DNA of 64,000 nt from a virus: the IMG/VR virus record IMGVR_UViG_3300037010_003311, positions 1-64,000 of that record. One strand, written 5' to 3'. Under the pieces are notes generated by a model that saw only the letters and a list, made by a program, of their open reading frames with translations, searched no databases and was not told the origin of the DNA. The position numbers were made by a program, and so were the translations under genes. Below are positions 31,428 to 39,912 of this stretch, in pieces (within the stretch, counting starts at the first letter, position 1; each line of letters begins with the position of its first letter).

Positions 31428-32453
31428 ATGACAACAGTTAAAATTAAAAATAAAGATAAAACAGTTGGGCCAAAATATAAACTAGGTGAGCCAAAAGATT
31501 TTAACGGAAGAACTCTGTTTAGAGTTATAGCATTAAGAGCTTTTAGCAATGTAAATATTGGCGATATCGGTGGCTGGATTGAAACCGAAGATAACTTGTC
31601 CCATAGTGGTGACGCTTGGGTAGGCGATGAGGCAAGAGTCTATGACGAGGCAAGAGTATATGATAATGCTCATGTATTTAATAATGCCTGCGTGTATGGT
31701 AAGGCTCAAGTTAGGGGCGATGCCAGAATATATGACCAAGCTACTATATTTGGTAAAGCTAATGTATTTGGTAAAGCCCAAATATTTGAGGATGCAAATA
31801 TATACGATGAGGCTAAGGTTTATAATAATGCAAGAGTGCGTGGTAATACCAAAGTATATAATAATGCTAAAATACATGATCGAGCTAGAGTAAGTGATAA
31901 TGCTAGAGTAAGTGATAACGCAATAATAGATGGATCGGCTCAGGTATATGGTAATGTTAGGATATATGGGAATTCTAGAATTTTTGGTAATGCCAAAGTA
32001 TATGATGATGCCTGCGTGTATGGTAAGGCTCAAGTTAGAGGTGAGGCCAGAATATATGACGAAGCTACTATATTTGGTAAAGCTAAGGTATTTGGTAAAG
32101 CTCAAATATATGAGGAAGCAAATATATATGATGATGCTCAAGTGTACGGTAATACTAAAATATCTGGTTATGGTGAAGTATATGATAATGCTCAGGTATT
32201 TGGTAATGGATTGATTAAGGGTAATACCCAAGTATATGGTGACGCCATAGTTACCAAAGCCGTTAATACAATATCCACTTCTAGATATGATATTACGATT
32301 ACCGACAATTATCTAAAAATCGGGAGTGAAAATCACCCAATCGATGATTGGGAAGCTTTTACAGACGAGCAGATAGCTGACATGGATACCGGAGCACTAG
32401 AGTGGTGGAACATTTGGAAGCCAAGCATATTCAGCATGATAAAAAAGTATTAA
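31428..32453 (+). CDS. YdcK-like beta-helix protein, array member 1 (longest single-domain copy)
   Basis: 341 residues: N-terminal domain with PKYKLGEPKDFNGRTLFRVI and GDIGGWIETEDNLSHSGDAW, then about 200 residues of hexapeptide repeats (VYGKAQVRGDARIYDQATIF), then the C-terminal module TKAVNTISTS and WEAFTDEQIADMDTGALEWW. The repeat region contains a large internal duplication: the block from about 31686 recurs at 32010, an offset of 324 nt or exactly 18 hexapeptide units. The helix should be unusually long. No catalytic His of acyltransferase type is evident. Role unknown. Confidence 0.75.
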   Translation: MTTVKIKNKDKTVGPKYKLGEPKDFNGRTLFRVIALRAFSNVNIGDIGGWIETEDNLSHSGDAWVGDEARVYDEARVYDNAHVFNNACVYGKAQVRGDARIYDQATIFGKANVFGKAQIFEDANIYDEAKVYNNARVRGNTKVYNNAKIHDRARVSDNARVSDNAIIDGSAQVYGNVRIYGNSRIFGNAKVYDDACVYGKAQVRGEARIYDEATIFGKAKVFGKAQIYEEANIYDDAQVYGNTKISGYGEVYDNAQVFGNGLIKGNTQVYGDAIVTKAVNTISTSRYDITITDNYLKIGSENHPIDDWEAFTDEQIADMDTGALEWWNIWKPSIFSMIKKY

Positions 32454-32555
32454 ATTATAATAATTTTAATTTATAATGTGACTGAGGGTTGAGGTTTAGA
32501 ATTCCATATTATATAACGATTCGCGAAGCTGAATCGGTAAAGAGAAAGGTAACTT

Positions 32556-32855
32556 ATGAAATACGTAATACTTGATTTTAATAACGGTAAAGTCTTCCCA
32601 GATAATCATTTATATCAAGAAGCTTTAAACTTTTGTAATTCTGATATGCAAACTATAACGATTGGGTCCGAATTATTTTTTCATCAGTTTAGACTGTTGG
32701 TTAAAACCAAAGTTATCAATAATGAAGATTATCAGTTTATTTTCAAAACTGATAATCACGAAATGTTATTAAATGTTAGCTCCGATGGTGCGTTATGTGA
32801 ATGGTATCCATCGGATTATAATGTATCATTTAATACAATTATCAAAATTATATAA
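32556..32855 (+). CDS. Hypothetical protein inside the beta-helix array
   Basis: 99 residues of mixed character (KYVILDFNNGKVFPDNHLYQ; DGALCEWYPSDYNVSFNTI), unrelated to its neighbours. Upstream, 32454-32555 contains a small hairpin (CGATTC-GCGAAGCT-GAATCG). It starts after AGAAAGGTAACTT. Function unknown. Confidence 0.5.
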   Translation: MKYVILDFNNGKVFPDNHLYQEALNFCNSDMQTITIGSELFFHQFRLLVKTKVINNEDYQFIFKTDNHEMLLNVSSDGALCEWYPSDYNVSFNTIIKII

Positions 32856-32865
32856 CTGGAATATT

Positions 32866-32963
32866 ATGACATTACAAAAAGAAATTAAAATCCTTTAGAA
32901 GATGTTCAATTACTGTATAAATAAAAAATAACTCAAAAAGAAGGAAATATTATGACACAATCA
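32866..32963. repeat. Remnant leader segment, second copy at 36664
   Basis: An 11-codon frame (MTLQKEIKIL and stop, 32866-32898) and the DNA after it match 36664-36766, where the same frame (MTSQKEIKN...) stays open and joins two genes. Both contain GTATAAATAAAAA shortly before the next YdcK-like start. It shows that array leaders were copied with the genes. Confidence 0.65.
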
Positions 32964-33785
32964 AATGAAATTAAAAACGAGAATAAAGCAATTGCACCAA
33001 AATATAAACTTGGTGAAGCAAAAACGTTTAACGGGAAAACTCTTTTTAGAGTTGTAGCATTGAGAACATTTAGCAATGTTGCTGCTGGTGATATCGGTGG
33101 CTGGATTGAAATCGAAGCTAACTTGTCCCATAGTGGAGATGCTTGGGTTTATGACGAAGCTATGGTATATGATGGGGCAAGAGTTAGTGGTAATGCTATG
33201 GTATTGGATCATGCTATTGTATTTGGTAACTCGATGATATACGATAATGCCATGGTATTGGATCATGCTATTGTATTTGGTAACTCGATGGTATTTGATA
33301 ATGCCATGGTATTTGATAATGCTATGGTATTTGATTATGCTATGGTATTTGATAATGCCATGGTATTTGATTATGCTATGGCATATTGTAAAGCTAGGGT
33401 ATATGGTGATGCTCGGGTATTTGGTAATGCTGAAGTATATGGTGATGCTCGGGTATTTGGTAATGCTGAAGTATATGGTGATGCGGTTGTATATGGTAAC
33501 TCGATGGTATACTCCGGAGCTAAAGTATATGGTGGTGCTCAGGTGTATGGCGAAACTGAGATTTCAGATAGTGCTCAAGTATGGGGTAATGCAAAAATTT
33601 TTGGTAAAGCAAAAATTTCTGGGAACGCAAGAGTTTTTGATAAAGCCGAAGTTTTTGGTAATATTTGGGTTTATGGTGATACATTAGTTCATGATAACAC
33701 AAAAATTTATGATAATGCTAAAATTTCTTGTAAAACAATCATTTGGGGCAAAACACTTATTACTGAAACATACAAGGATAAGTAA
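32952..33785 (+). CDS. YdcK-like beta-helix protein, array member 2 (no C-terminal module)
   Basis: 277 residues: the N-terminal domain (KYKLGEAKTFNGKTLFRVVA, AAGDIGGWIEIEANLSHSGD) then repeats to the very end. It lacks the WEAFTDEQ...WWKVWKP module present in most members and stops after WGKTLITETYKDK. Tandem DNA repeats inside include a 54-nt unit (encoding NAMVLDHAIVFGNSM plus linker) twice and a 36-nt unit (VYGDARVFGNAE) twice. Its first 60 bases are almost identical to those of the gene at 1774. The stop overlaps the next ATG. Confidence 0.72.
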   Translation: MTQSNEIKNENKAIAPKYKLGEAKTFNGKTLFRVVALRTFSNVAAGDIGGWIEIEANLSHSGDAWVYDEAMVYDGARVSGNAMVLDHAIVFGNSMIYDNAMVLDHAIVFGNSMVFDNAMVFDNAMVFDYAMVFDNAMVFDYAMAYCKARVYGDARVFGNAEVYGDARVFGNAEVYGDAVVYGNSMVYSGAKVYGGAQVYGETEISDSAQVWGNAKIFGKAKISGNARVFDKAEVFGNIWVYGDTLVHDNTKIYDNAKISCKTIIWGKTLITETYKDK

Positions 33786-34489
33786 TGATAGAATTAAAAT
33801 ATAAACTAGGTGAATCAAAAGAGTTCGAAGGGAGAACTCTTTTTAGGGTCGTAGCACTGAGATCATTTAGCAATGTAACAGCCGGTGATATCGGTGGCTG
33901 GATTGAAATCGAAGATAATTTGTCACATAGTGGAGATGCTTGGGTCTATCGTGATGCTAAGGTATATGGGAATGCCCGAGTATTTGGTGATGCTCATATA
34001 AGTAATAATGCTCAGGTATTTGGTAATGCTCGAATAAATGATGATGCCTGGATAGGCAATAATGCTCAGATATATGGTAATGCTTGCGTGCATGGTAATG
34101 CTCAGGTATATGATAATGCTGAAGTATATGATAATGCCGAAGTATTTGATAATGCCGAAGTATTTGATAATGCCTGCGTATATGGTAATGTTCAGGTATT
34201 TGATAATGCTGAAGTATATGGTGATGCCCGGGTGGTTGATAATGGTGTAGTTGATAGTAATGCTCAAGTATGTGGCAATGCTTTGGTAACTAAAGCAGTT
34301 AATACAATAACCACCAATAAATATATTATCACGATTGCTGACAATTACATGAAAATCGGTTGTCGGAATCACCCAATCGATGATTGGGAAGCTTTTACAG
34401 ACGAGCAGATATCTGACATGGATACCGGAGCATTAGCTTGGTGGAAAGTTTGGAAGCCAATTATATTTACCATAATAAATGCTTATTAA
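33785..34489 (+). CDS. YdcK-like beta-helix protein, array member 3
   Basis: 234 residues. Starts directly with the core (ELKYKLGESKEFEGRTLFRV) and lacks the TQSNEIKNENKAI leader of some copies. About 16 hexapeptides (VFGNARINDDAWIGNNAQIY; VYDNAEVYDNAEVFDNAEVF) precede the complete C-terminal module (DWEAFTDEQISDMDTGALAW). Coupled to member 2 by TAATG. Confidence 0.75.
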   Translation: MIELKYKLGESKEFEGRTLFRVVALRSFSNVTAGDIGGWIEIEDNLSHSGDAWVYRDAKVYGNARVFGDAHISNNAQVFGNARINDDAWIGNNAQIYGNACVHGNAQVYDNAEVYDNAEVFDNAEVFDNACVYGNVQVFDNAEVYGDARVVDNGVVDSNAQVCGNALVTKAVNTITTNKYIITIADNYMKIGCRNHPIDDWEAFTDEQISDMDTGALAWWKVWKPIIFTIINAY

Positions 34490-34516
34490 ATAAGCTAACT
34501 ACAAAAAGGAAAGATT

Positions 34517-35167
34517 ATGATACAATCAACTGAAATTAAAAACGAGAATAAAGCAATTGAACCAAAATATAAACTTGGAGGCACAAAAACATTTAACGGG
34601 AGAACTCTTTTTAGAGTTATAGCATTAAGATCTTTTAGCGATGTGATGGCTGGTGATATCGGTGGTTGGGTAGAAACTGAAGATAACCTAGCACAAGATG
34701 GTGACGCTTGGGTCTATGATGATGCTATGGTATATGATGGGGCAAGAGTTAGTGGTAATGCTGTGGTATTGGATCATGCTATTGTATTTGGTAACTCGAT
34801 GATATACGATAATGCCATGGTATTTGATAATGCCGTGGTATATGGTAATGCCATGGTATATGATTATGCTATGGCATATTGTAAAGCTAGGGTATATGGC
34901 AATGCTCGGGTATTTGGTAAGGGATTGGTTAAAGGTAAAGCCCAAGTATATGGTAACGCCATAGCTACCAAAGCAGTTAATACGATGCATACTGATGCTT
35001 ACAATATTACCATTATTGATAATTATATAACTATTGGGTTCGAAAATCACCCAATCGCTGATTGGGAAGCATTTACCGACGAGCAGATAGCTGACATGGA
35101 TACTGGAGCCCTAGCGTGGTGGAAAGTTTGGAAGCCAATTATATTTGCTATAATAAATGCTTATTAA
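34517..35167 (+). CDS. YdcK-like beta-helix protein, array member 4
   Basis: 216 residues with leader, N-terminal core, a short repeat region and a full C-terminal module. Its repeat segment (GARVSGNAVVLDHAIVFGNS; YDYAMAYCKARVYGNARVFG) is nearly the same as that of member 2, including the unusual AYCKARVYG coil. The C-terminal DNA is nearly identical to the tail of the next, broken copy. The gene is therefore a mosaic. Confidence 0.75.
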   Translation: MIQSTEIKNENKAIEPKYKLGGTKTFNGRTLFRVIALRSFSDVMAGDIGGWVETEDNLAQDGDAWVYDDAMVYDGARVSGNAVVLDHAIVFGNSMIYDNAMVFDNAVVYGNAMVYDYAMAYCKARVYGNARVFGKGLVKGKAQVYGNAIATKAVNTMHTDAYNITIIDNYITIGFENHPIADWEAFTDEQIADMDTGALAWWKVWKPIIFAIINAY

Positions 35168-35194
35168 CTAAGCTAACTGCAAAAAGGAAATAAT

Positions 35195-35974
35195 ATGACA
35201 AAAGTAGATAATAAAGCAATTATACCAAAATATAAACTTGGTGTAGCAAAAGAGTTCGATGGGAGAACTCTTTTTAGAGTTGTAGCGTTAAGAGATTTCG
35301 GTGACATAAAAGCCGGTGATATCGGTGGCTGGATCGAAACTGAAACTAACTTATCTCATAGTGGTAACGCTTGGGTCTATGATGATGCCAAAGTACAAGA
35401 TAATGCAAGAGTGAAGGATAATGCAGTAATTTGGGATAATGTGGTTGTATATGATAACGCAATGGTATATGGTAATGCAGTAATTTGGGATAATGTGGTT
35501 GTATATGATAACGCAATGGTATATGGTAATGCAGTAATTTGGGATAATGTGGTTGTATATGATAACGCAATGGTATATGGTAATGCCCGGATATTGGATA
35601 ATGCCAAAGTATATGATAACGCAATGGTATATGATAATGCAAGAGTTAGTGATACCGCCCAGGTTTATGGTAATGCTAAAATATATGGTATGGTTGAAGC
35701 ATACGATAATGTTCGTATATTTGGTGACACATGGGTTACCGGTAATACTTAAGTATATGGTAACGCCATAGCTACCAAAGCAGTTAATACGATGCATACT
35801 GATGCTTACAATATTACCATTATTGATAATTATATAACGATTGGATTCGAAAATCACCCAATCGTTGATTGGGAAACATTTACAGATGATGAAATATCTA
35901 AAATGGATACCGGAGCACTAGCGTGGTGGAAAGTTTGGAAGCCAATTATATTTGCTATAATAAATGCGTATTAA
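35195..35974 (+). pseudogene. YdcK-like gene, array member 5, broken by TAA
   Basis: The frame opens at 35195 and reads normally until a TAA at 35750-35752, where sister genes have CAA (GNTQVYGNA). The same frame then continues through an intact C-terminal module to 35974. One C-to-T change explains it. The 185-residue upstream product could still be made as a beta-helix without its C-terminal module. Confidence 0.8.
35420..35581 (+). repeat. Three perfect 54-nt tandem repeats within a gene
   Basis: The units begin at 35420, 35474 and 35528 and encode NAVIWDNVVVYDNAMVYG, 18 residues or exactly one turn of a left-handed beta-helix. Perfect identity means the expansion is recent or actively homogenised. 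Confidence 0.85.
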
Positions 35975-35991
35975 ATAAATAAGGATAAAAA

Positions 35992-37584
35992 ATGGTAGGA
36001 AAAAAATATAAACTTGGAGAATCAAAAAAGTCCCAAGGAAGAACTCTTTTTAGAGTTGTAGCGTTAAGAGATTTCGGTGACGTAAAAGCAGGTGATATCG
36101 GTGGTTGGATAGAAACTGAAACTAACTTATCTCATAGTGGTGATTCTTGGGTCTATGATGAGGCCAGAGTTAGTGGTGATACTTGGGTCTATGGTAATGC
36201 CAAAATATCCAATAATGCACAGATATTCGGTAATGCCTGCATATATGGTAATACCAAAGTAGGGGATGAAGCTCAGGTATTTGGTAATGCCATCGTATAT
36301 GGTAATGCTTTGATATATGGTTCTACTCAGGTATTTGGTAATGTTGAAATATATGAGAATGCCCAAGTATTTGGTATGGCTAAAGCATACGATAATGTTC
36401 GTATATTTGGTTATGCATGGATTACCGGTAATACTCAAGTATATGGTAACACCATAGTTACCAAAGCGGTTAATACAATATACACTGGTGAGTATGATAT
36501 TATCATTACTGACAACTATATAAAGATTTGGTGGGAAAATCACCCAATCGACGTTTGGGAAGCATTTACCGACGAGCAGATAGCTGACATGGATACCGGA
36601 GCGCTAGCGTGGTGGAAAGTTTGGAAGCCAATTATATTTGATATAATACAAAAAGGAAATAATATGACATCACAAAAAGAAATTAAAAACTTCTGGGAAA
36701 AGATGCTTAATTACCGTATAAATAAAAATAACTCCAAAAAAGAAGGAAATAATATGATGCAATCAAATGAAATTAAAAACGAGAATAAAGCAATTGTACC
36801 AAAATATAAACTTGGTGAAGCAAAAACCTTTAATGTAAGAACTCTTTTTAGAGTTGAAGCTCTGAGATCATTTGGCAATGTGTCTACCGGTGATATCGGT
36901 GGCTGGATTGAAAACGAAGATAATTTGTCTCATAGTGGAGATGCTTGGGTCTATGACGAAGCTATGGTATATGGTAATGCTCGAGTGAGTAATGACGCAA
37001 TAGTGAGGGATAATGCCTGCATATATGGTAATACCAAAGTAGGGGATGAAGCTCAGGTATTTGGTAATGCCATCGTATATGGTAATGCTTGTATAAGTGA
37101 TAATGCTCAGGTATATGGTAATGCTCGTATAAGTGATGACGCCCAAGTATACGATACAGCTCATGTATTCGATAACGCATATATAATCGATAATGCTTGG
37201 ATAGGTAATAATGCAAGAGTATGTGGCAATGCGCGTATAACTGATGATTCGCGAGTATACGATAACGCATTGATTAGTGGTCATTCCTTGATTTCTGATA
37301 GGGCTTTGATATATGGCAATGCCCAGGTATTTGATAATGGCTTGGTTAAGGGTAATACCCATGTATGGGGTAACGCCGAAGTTACCAAAGCAGTTATTAC
37401 GATACATACCGATGCTTACAATATTACCATTACTGATAATTATATAACTATTGGGTTCGAAAATCACCCAATCGCTGATTGGGAAACATTTACTGATGAT
37501 GAAATATCCAAAATGGATGCAGGAGCGTTAGATTGGTGGCGAGTCTGGAAGCCAATTATATTTGCTATAATAAATGCTTATTAA
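35992..37584 (+). CDS. Fused two-domain YdcK-like protein, array members 6 and 7
   Basis: 530 residues made of two complete family proteins. The first ends in IIFDIIQKGNN where sister genes end in IIFAIINAY-stop. The loss of about 25 bases around the stop joins it to the short frame MTSQKEIKNFWEKMLNYRIN and then to the leader of the second copy (MQSNEIKNENKAIVPKYKLG). The ribosome site and ATG of the second copy at 36754 remain, so it may also be made separately. Each half has its own repeats and C-terminal module. Confidence 0.75.
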   Translation: MVGKKYKLGESKKSQGRTLFRVVALRDFGDVKAGDIGGWIETETNLSHSGDSWVYDEARVSGDTWVYGNAKISNNAQIFGNACIYGNTKVGDEAQVFGNAIVYGNALIYGSTQVFGNVEIYENAQVFGMAKAYDNVRIFGYAWITGNTQVYGNTIVTKAVNTIYTGEYDIIITDNYIKIWWENHPIDVWEAFTDEQIADMDTGALAWWKVWKPIIFDIIQKGNNMTSQKEIKNFWEKMLNYRINKNNSKKEGNNMMQSNEIKNENKAIVPKYKLGEAKTFNVRTLFRVEALRSFGNVSTGDIGGWIENEDNLSHSGDAWVYDEAMVYGNARVSNDAIVRDNACIYGNTKVGDEAQVFGNAIVYGNACISDNAQVYGNARISDDAQVYDTAHVFDNAYIIDNAWIGNNARVCGNARITDDSRVYDNALISGHSLISDRALIYGNAQVFDNGLVKGNTHVWGNAEVTKAVITIHTDAYNITITDNYITIGFENHPIADWETFTDDEISKMDAGALDWWRVWKPIIFAIINAY

Positions 37585-37610
37585 ATAGCTAACCGCAAAA
37601 AGGAAATAAT

Positions 37611-38360
37611 ATGATGCAATCAAATGAAATTAAAAACGAGAATAAAGCAATGGTAACTCCAAAATATAAGCTTGGTGAGTCAAAAGAGGTCTTAGGGAGA
37701 ACTCTTTTTAGAGTTGTAGCGTTAAGAGATTTCGGTGACGTAAAAGCAGGTGATATCGGTGGTTGGGTAGAAACTGAAGATAACCTAGCACAAGATGGTG
37801 GAGCTTGGGTAGAAACTGAAGATAACCTAGCACAAGATGGTGGAGCTTGGGTCTATGATGAAGCTATGGTATATGATGGGGCAAGAGTCTATGATGACGC
37901 AAGAATATTTGATAAAGCGATTGTATGTGGTAACTCGCTGGTATATGGTAACTCGCTGGTGCGCGAGTATGCTATGGTATATGATAATGCTGAGGTAGCT
38001 GGTAAGGCCGGGATAGCTGGTAATGCTAAAGTATATGATAACGCGTTAGTTAGTGGCTATTCCTTGGTCTCTGGTAATGCTTCGATATATGGTGCAGCCC
38101 GGATATTTGATAATGGGGTAGTTGATAGTATCGCCCAAGTATGCGGTAACGCAGTAGTTACCAAAGCAGTTAATACCATACACACTGATAAATATATTAT
38201 CACGATTACTGATAATTATCTAAAAATTGGATGTCAGAATCACCCGATCGACGTTTGGGAAGCATTTACCGACGAGCAGATAGCTGACATGGAGGTAGGA
38301 GCATTAGATTGGTGGCGAGTCTGGAAGCCAATTATATTTACCATAATAAATGCTTATTAA
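37611..38360 (+). CDS. YdcK-like beta-helix protein, array member 8
   Basis: 249 residues with all three parts. The N-terminal core has a 42-nt tandem duplication encoding VETEDNLAQDGGAW twice, before VYDEAMVYDGARVYDDARIF and the other hexapeptides. The C-terminal module ends DWWRVWKPIIFTIINAY. The duplication lies at the junction of core and helix and may alter the cap of the helix. Confidence 0.73.
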   Translation: MMQSNEIKNENKAMVTPKYKLGESKEVLGRTLFRVVALRDFGDVKAGDIGGWVETEDNLAQDGGAWVETEDNLAQDGGAWVYDEAMVYDGARVYDDARIFDKAIVCGNSLVYGNSLVREYAMVYDNAEVAGKAGIAGNAKVYDNALVSGYSLVSGNASIYGAARIFDNGVVDSIAQVCGNAVVTKAVNTIHTDKYIITITDNYLKIGCQNHPIDVWEAFTDEQIADMEVGALDWWRVWKPIIFTIINAY

Positions 38361-38387
38361 CTAAGCTAACTATGAAAAGGAAAGATT

Positions 38388-39051
38388 ATGACAAAAGTAG
38401 ATAATAAAGAAATTACACCAAAATATAAACTTGGTGAAGCAAAAGAGTTCGATGGGAGAACTCTTTTTAGGGTCGTAGCGTTAAGAGATTTCGGTGACGT
38501 AAAAGCCGGTGATATCGGTGGTTGGGTAGAAAATGAAACTAACTTGTTTCATAGTGGTGACGCTTGGGTCTATGATGAGGCTAGAGTTAGTGGTGATGCT
38601 TGGGTCTATGATGAGGCTAGAGTTAGTGGTGATGCGCGGGCATATGGTAATGCCTGCATATATGGTAATACCAAAGTAGGGGATGAAGCTCAGGTATTTG
38701 GTAATGCCATCGTATATGGTAATGCTTGTATAAGTGATAATGCTCAGGTATATGGTAATGCTCGTATAGGTAATAATGCGCGGGTATATGGTAATGCTTG
38801 CGTGCATGGTAATGCTCAGGTATATGGTAATGCTGAAGTATATGGTAATGCTGAAGTATATGGTAATGCTGAAGTATATGGTAATGCTGAAGTATATGGC
38901 AGCGCAAAAATATCTAACAATATTTGGATATTTGATAATGCCCGTATATATGGTAAGGCCTAAATATTTGATAACGCTCAAGCATACGATAATGCATTGA
39001 TTAGGGGGTTAGTCCACGATCTCTGGTAATGATTTGATATACGCGGATTAA
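38388..39051 (+). pseudogene. YdcK-like gene, array member 9, truncated and decayed
   Basis: The frame runs 191 residues from 38388 to a TAA at 38961-38963, again at a codon that is CAA in sister genes (GKA-TAA-IFDNAQAYDNA). Beyond it a few hexapeptide codons and scrambled sequence end in ACGCGGATTAA, the kind of end seen in intact copies. The C-terminal module is missing. The upstream part contains VYGNAE four times in a row, encoded by near-perfect 18-nt units. Confidence 0.75.
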
Positions 39052-39077
39052 ATAGCTAAATACAAAAAGGAAAGATT

Positions 39078-39857
39078 ATGACAAAAGCAGATAATAAAGG
39101 TGTGACACCAAAATATAAACTTGGTGAAGCAAAAACCTTTAATGGAAGAACTCTTTTTAGAGTTGTAGCATTGAGAACATTTAGCAATGTTGCTGCTGGT
39201 GATATCGGTGGCTGGATTGAAATCGAAGCTAACTTGTCCCATAGTGGAGATGCTTGGGTCTATGATGAAGCTATGGTATATGGTAAGGCCAGAGTTGGTA
39301 ATGACGCAATAGTGAGGGATAATGCCAGAATGAGTGATAATGCTCATGTATATGGTAATGCGTTGATAGGTGGTAATGCGGTTGTATATGGTAACGCAAT
39401 AGTATACGCTAGAGCGCAAGTATATGATAATGCACAAATATCTGGTGATACCCATGTGTGCGATAATGCTAAGGTATTTAATAATGCTAAGGTATATGGT
39501 AATGCTCAAATTTCTGGTTATGCTAAGGTATTTAATAATGCTAAGGTATATGGTAATGCCCATATCCATGGTAATGCTAATGTTGGGGATAATGCTAAAG
39601 TATATGGTAATGGTTTGGTTGGCGGATATACTAGGATATATGTTGATACGATAGTTACCAAAGCAGTTAATACCATATTCACTGATAAATATGAGGTTAC
39701 AATTTCTGACAATTATATAAAAATCGATTGCGAGAATCACTCACTATTCGATTGGGAAAATTTTACTGATAATCAGATATCCAAAATGGATACTGGAGCA
39801 TTAGAATGGTGGAAAGTTTGGAAGCCAATTATATTTGCTATAATAAATGCAGATTAA
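39078..39857 (+). CDS. YdcK-like beta-helix protein, array member 10
   Basis: 259 residues, intact, the last of the main array. Core PKYKLGEAKTFNGRTLFRVV, then diverse hexapeptides (VCDNAKVFNNAKVYGNAQIS, with a 54-nt partial duplication KVFNNAKVYGNA). The C-terminal module is slightly divergent (FDWENFTDNQISKMDTGALE). It ends IINAD rather than IINAY. Confidence 0.75.
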   Translation: MTKADNKGVTPKYKLGEAKTFNGRTLFRVVALRTFSNVAAGDIGGWIEIEANLSHSGDAWVYDEAMVYGKARVGNDAIVRDNARMSDNAHVYGNALIGGNAVVYGNAIVYARAQVYDNAQISGDTHVCDNAKVFNNAKVYGNAQISGYAKVFNNAKVYGNAHIHGNANVGDNAKVYGNGLVGGYTRIYVDTIVTKAVNTIFTDKYEVTISDNYIKIDCENHSLFDWENFTDNQISKMDTGALEWWKVWKPIIFAIINAD

Positions 39858-39912
39858 ATTAGAATAATTTAATCCCGTATAAGAATAACTACGAAAAAAG
39901 AAGGTATTTAAA

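Larger units (their letters stand above)
31428..39857 (+). repeat. Tandem array of YdcK-like beta-helix genes
   Basis: Nine adjacent loci, one of them a two-domain fusion, encode the same three-part protein. Hexapeptide coding units of 18 nt, such as GTATATGGTAATGCTGAA, are repeated hundreds of times. Within the array there are duplicated blocks, a fusion, two nonsense-broken copies and shared cassettes. One unrelated gene (32556) interrupts it. This is the largest repeat structure in the window. Confidence 0.85.

Noticed and set aside
31533-32231. Long antisense open frames in the beta-helix genes (also 33923-34372, 36868-37467, 61835-62794 and others)
   Set aside because: They arise because the reverse complement of the 18-nt hexapeptide unit has no stop codons. 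They lack ribosome sites and mirror the repeats, so they are shadows.
32917-32924. T4-type late promoter TATAAATA
   Set aside because: The motif fits, but in such AT-rich DNA it is expected by chance. It is noted only as part of the repeated leader, not called as a promoter.
33160-33500. CRISPR-like array
   Set aside because: Repeats are adjacent 18-nt coding units in frame, with no unique spacers of constant length and no cas genes.
28233-38963. Reassigned TAA codon (alternative genetic code) to explain internal TAAs
   Set aside because: Most genes here end at TAA and would be extended into neighbours if it were sense; only three genes have an internal TAA and sisters have CAA or GAA there.
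31428-39857. Diversity-generating retroelement target
   Set aside because: No reverse transcriptase, template/variable repeat pair or adenine-biased changes were found; the variation is by repeat number and cassette exchange.
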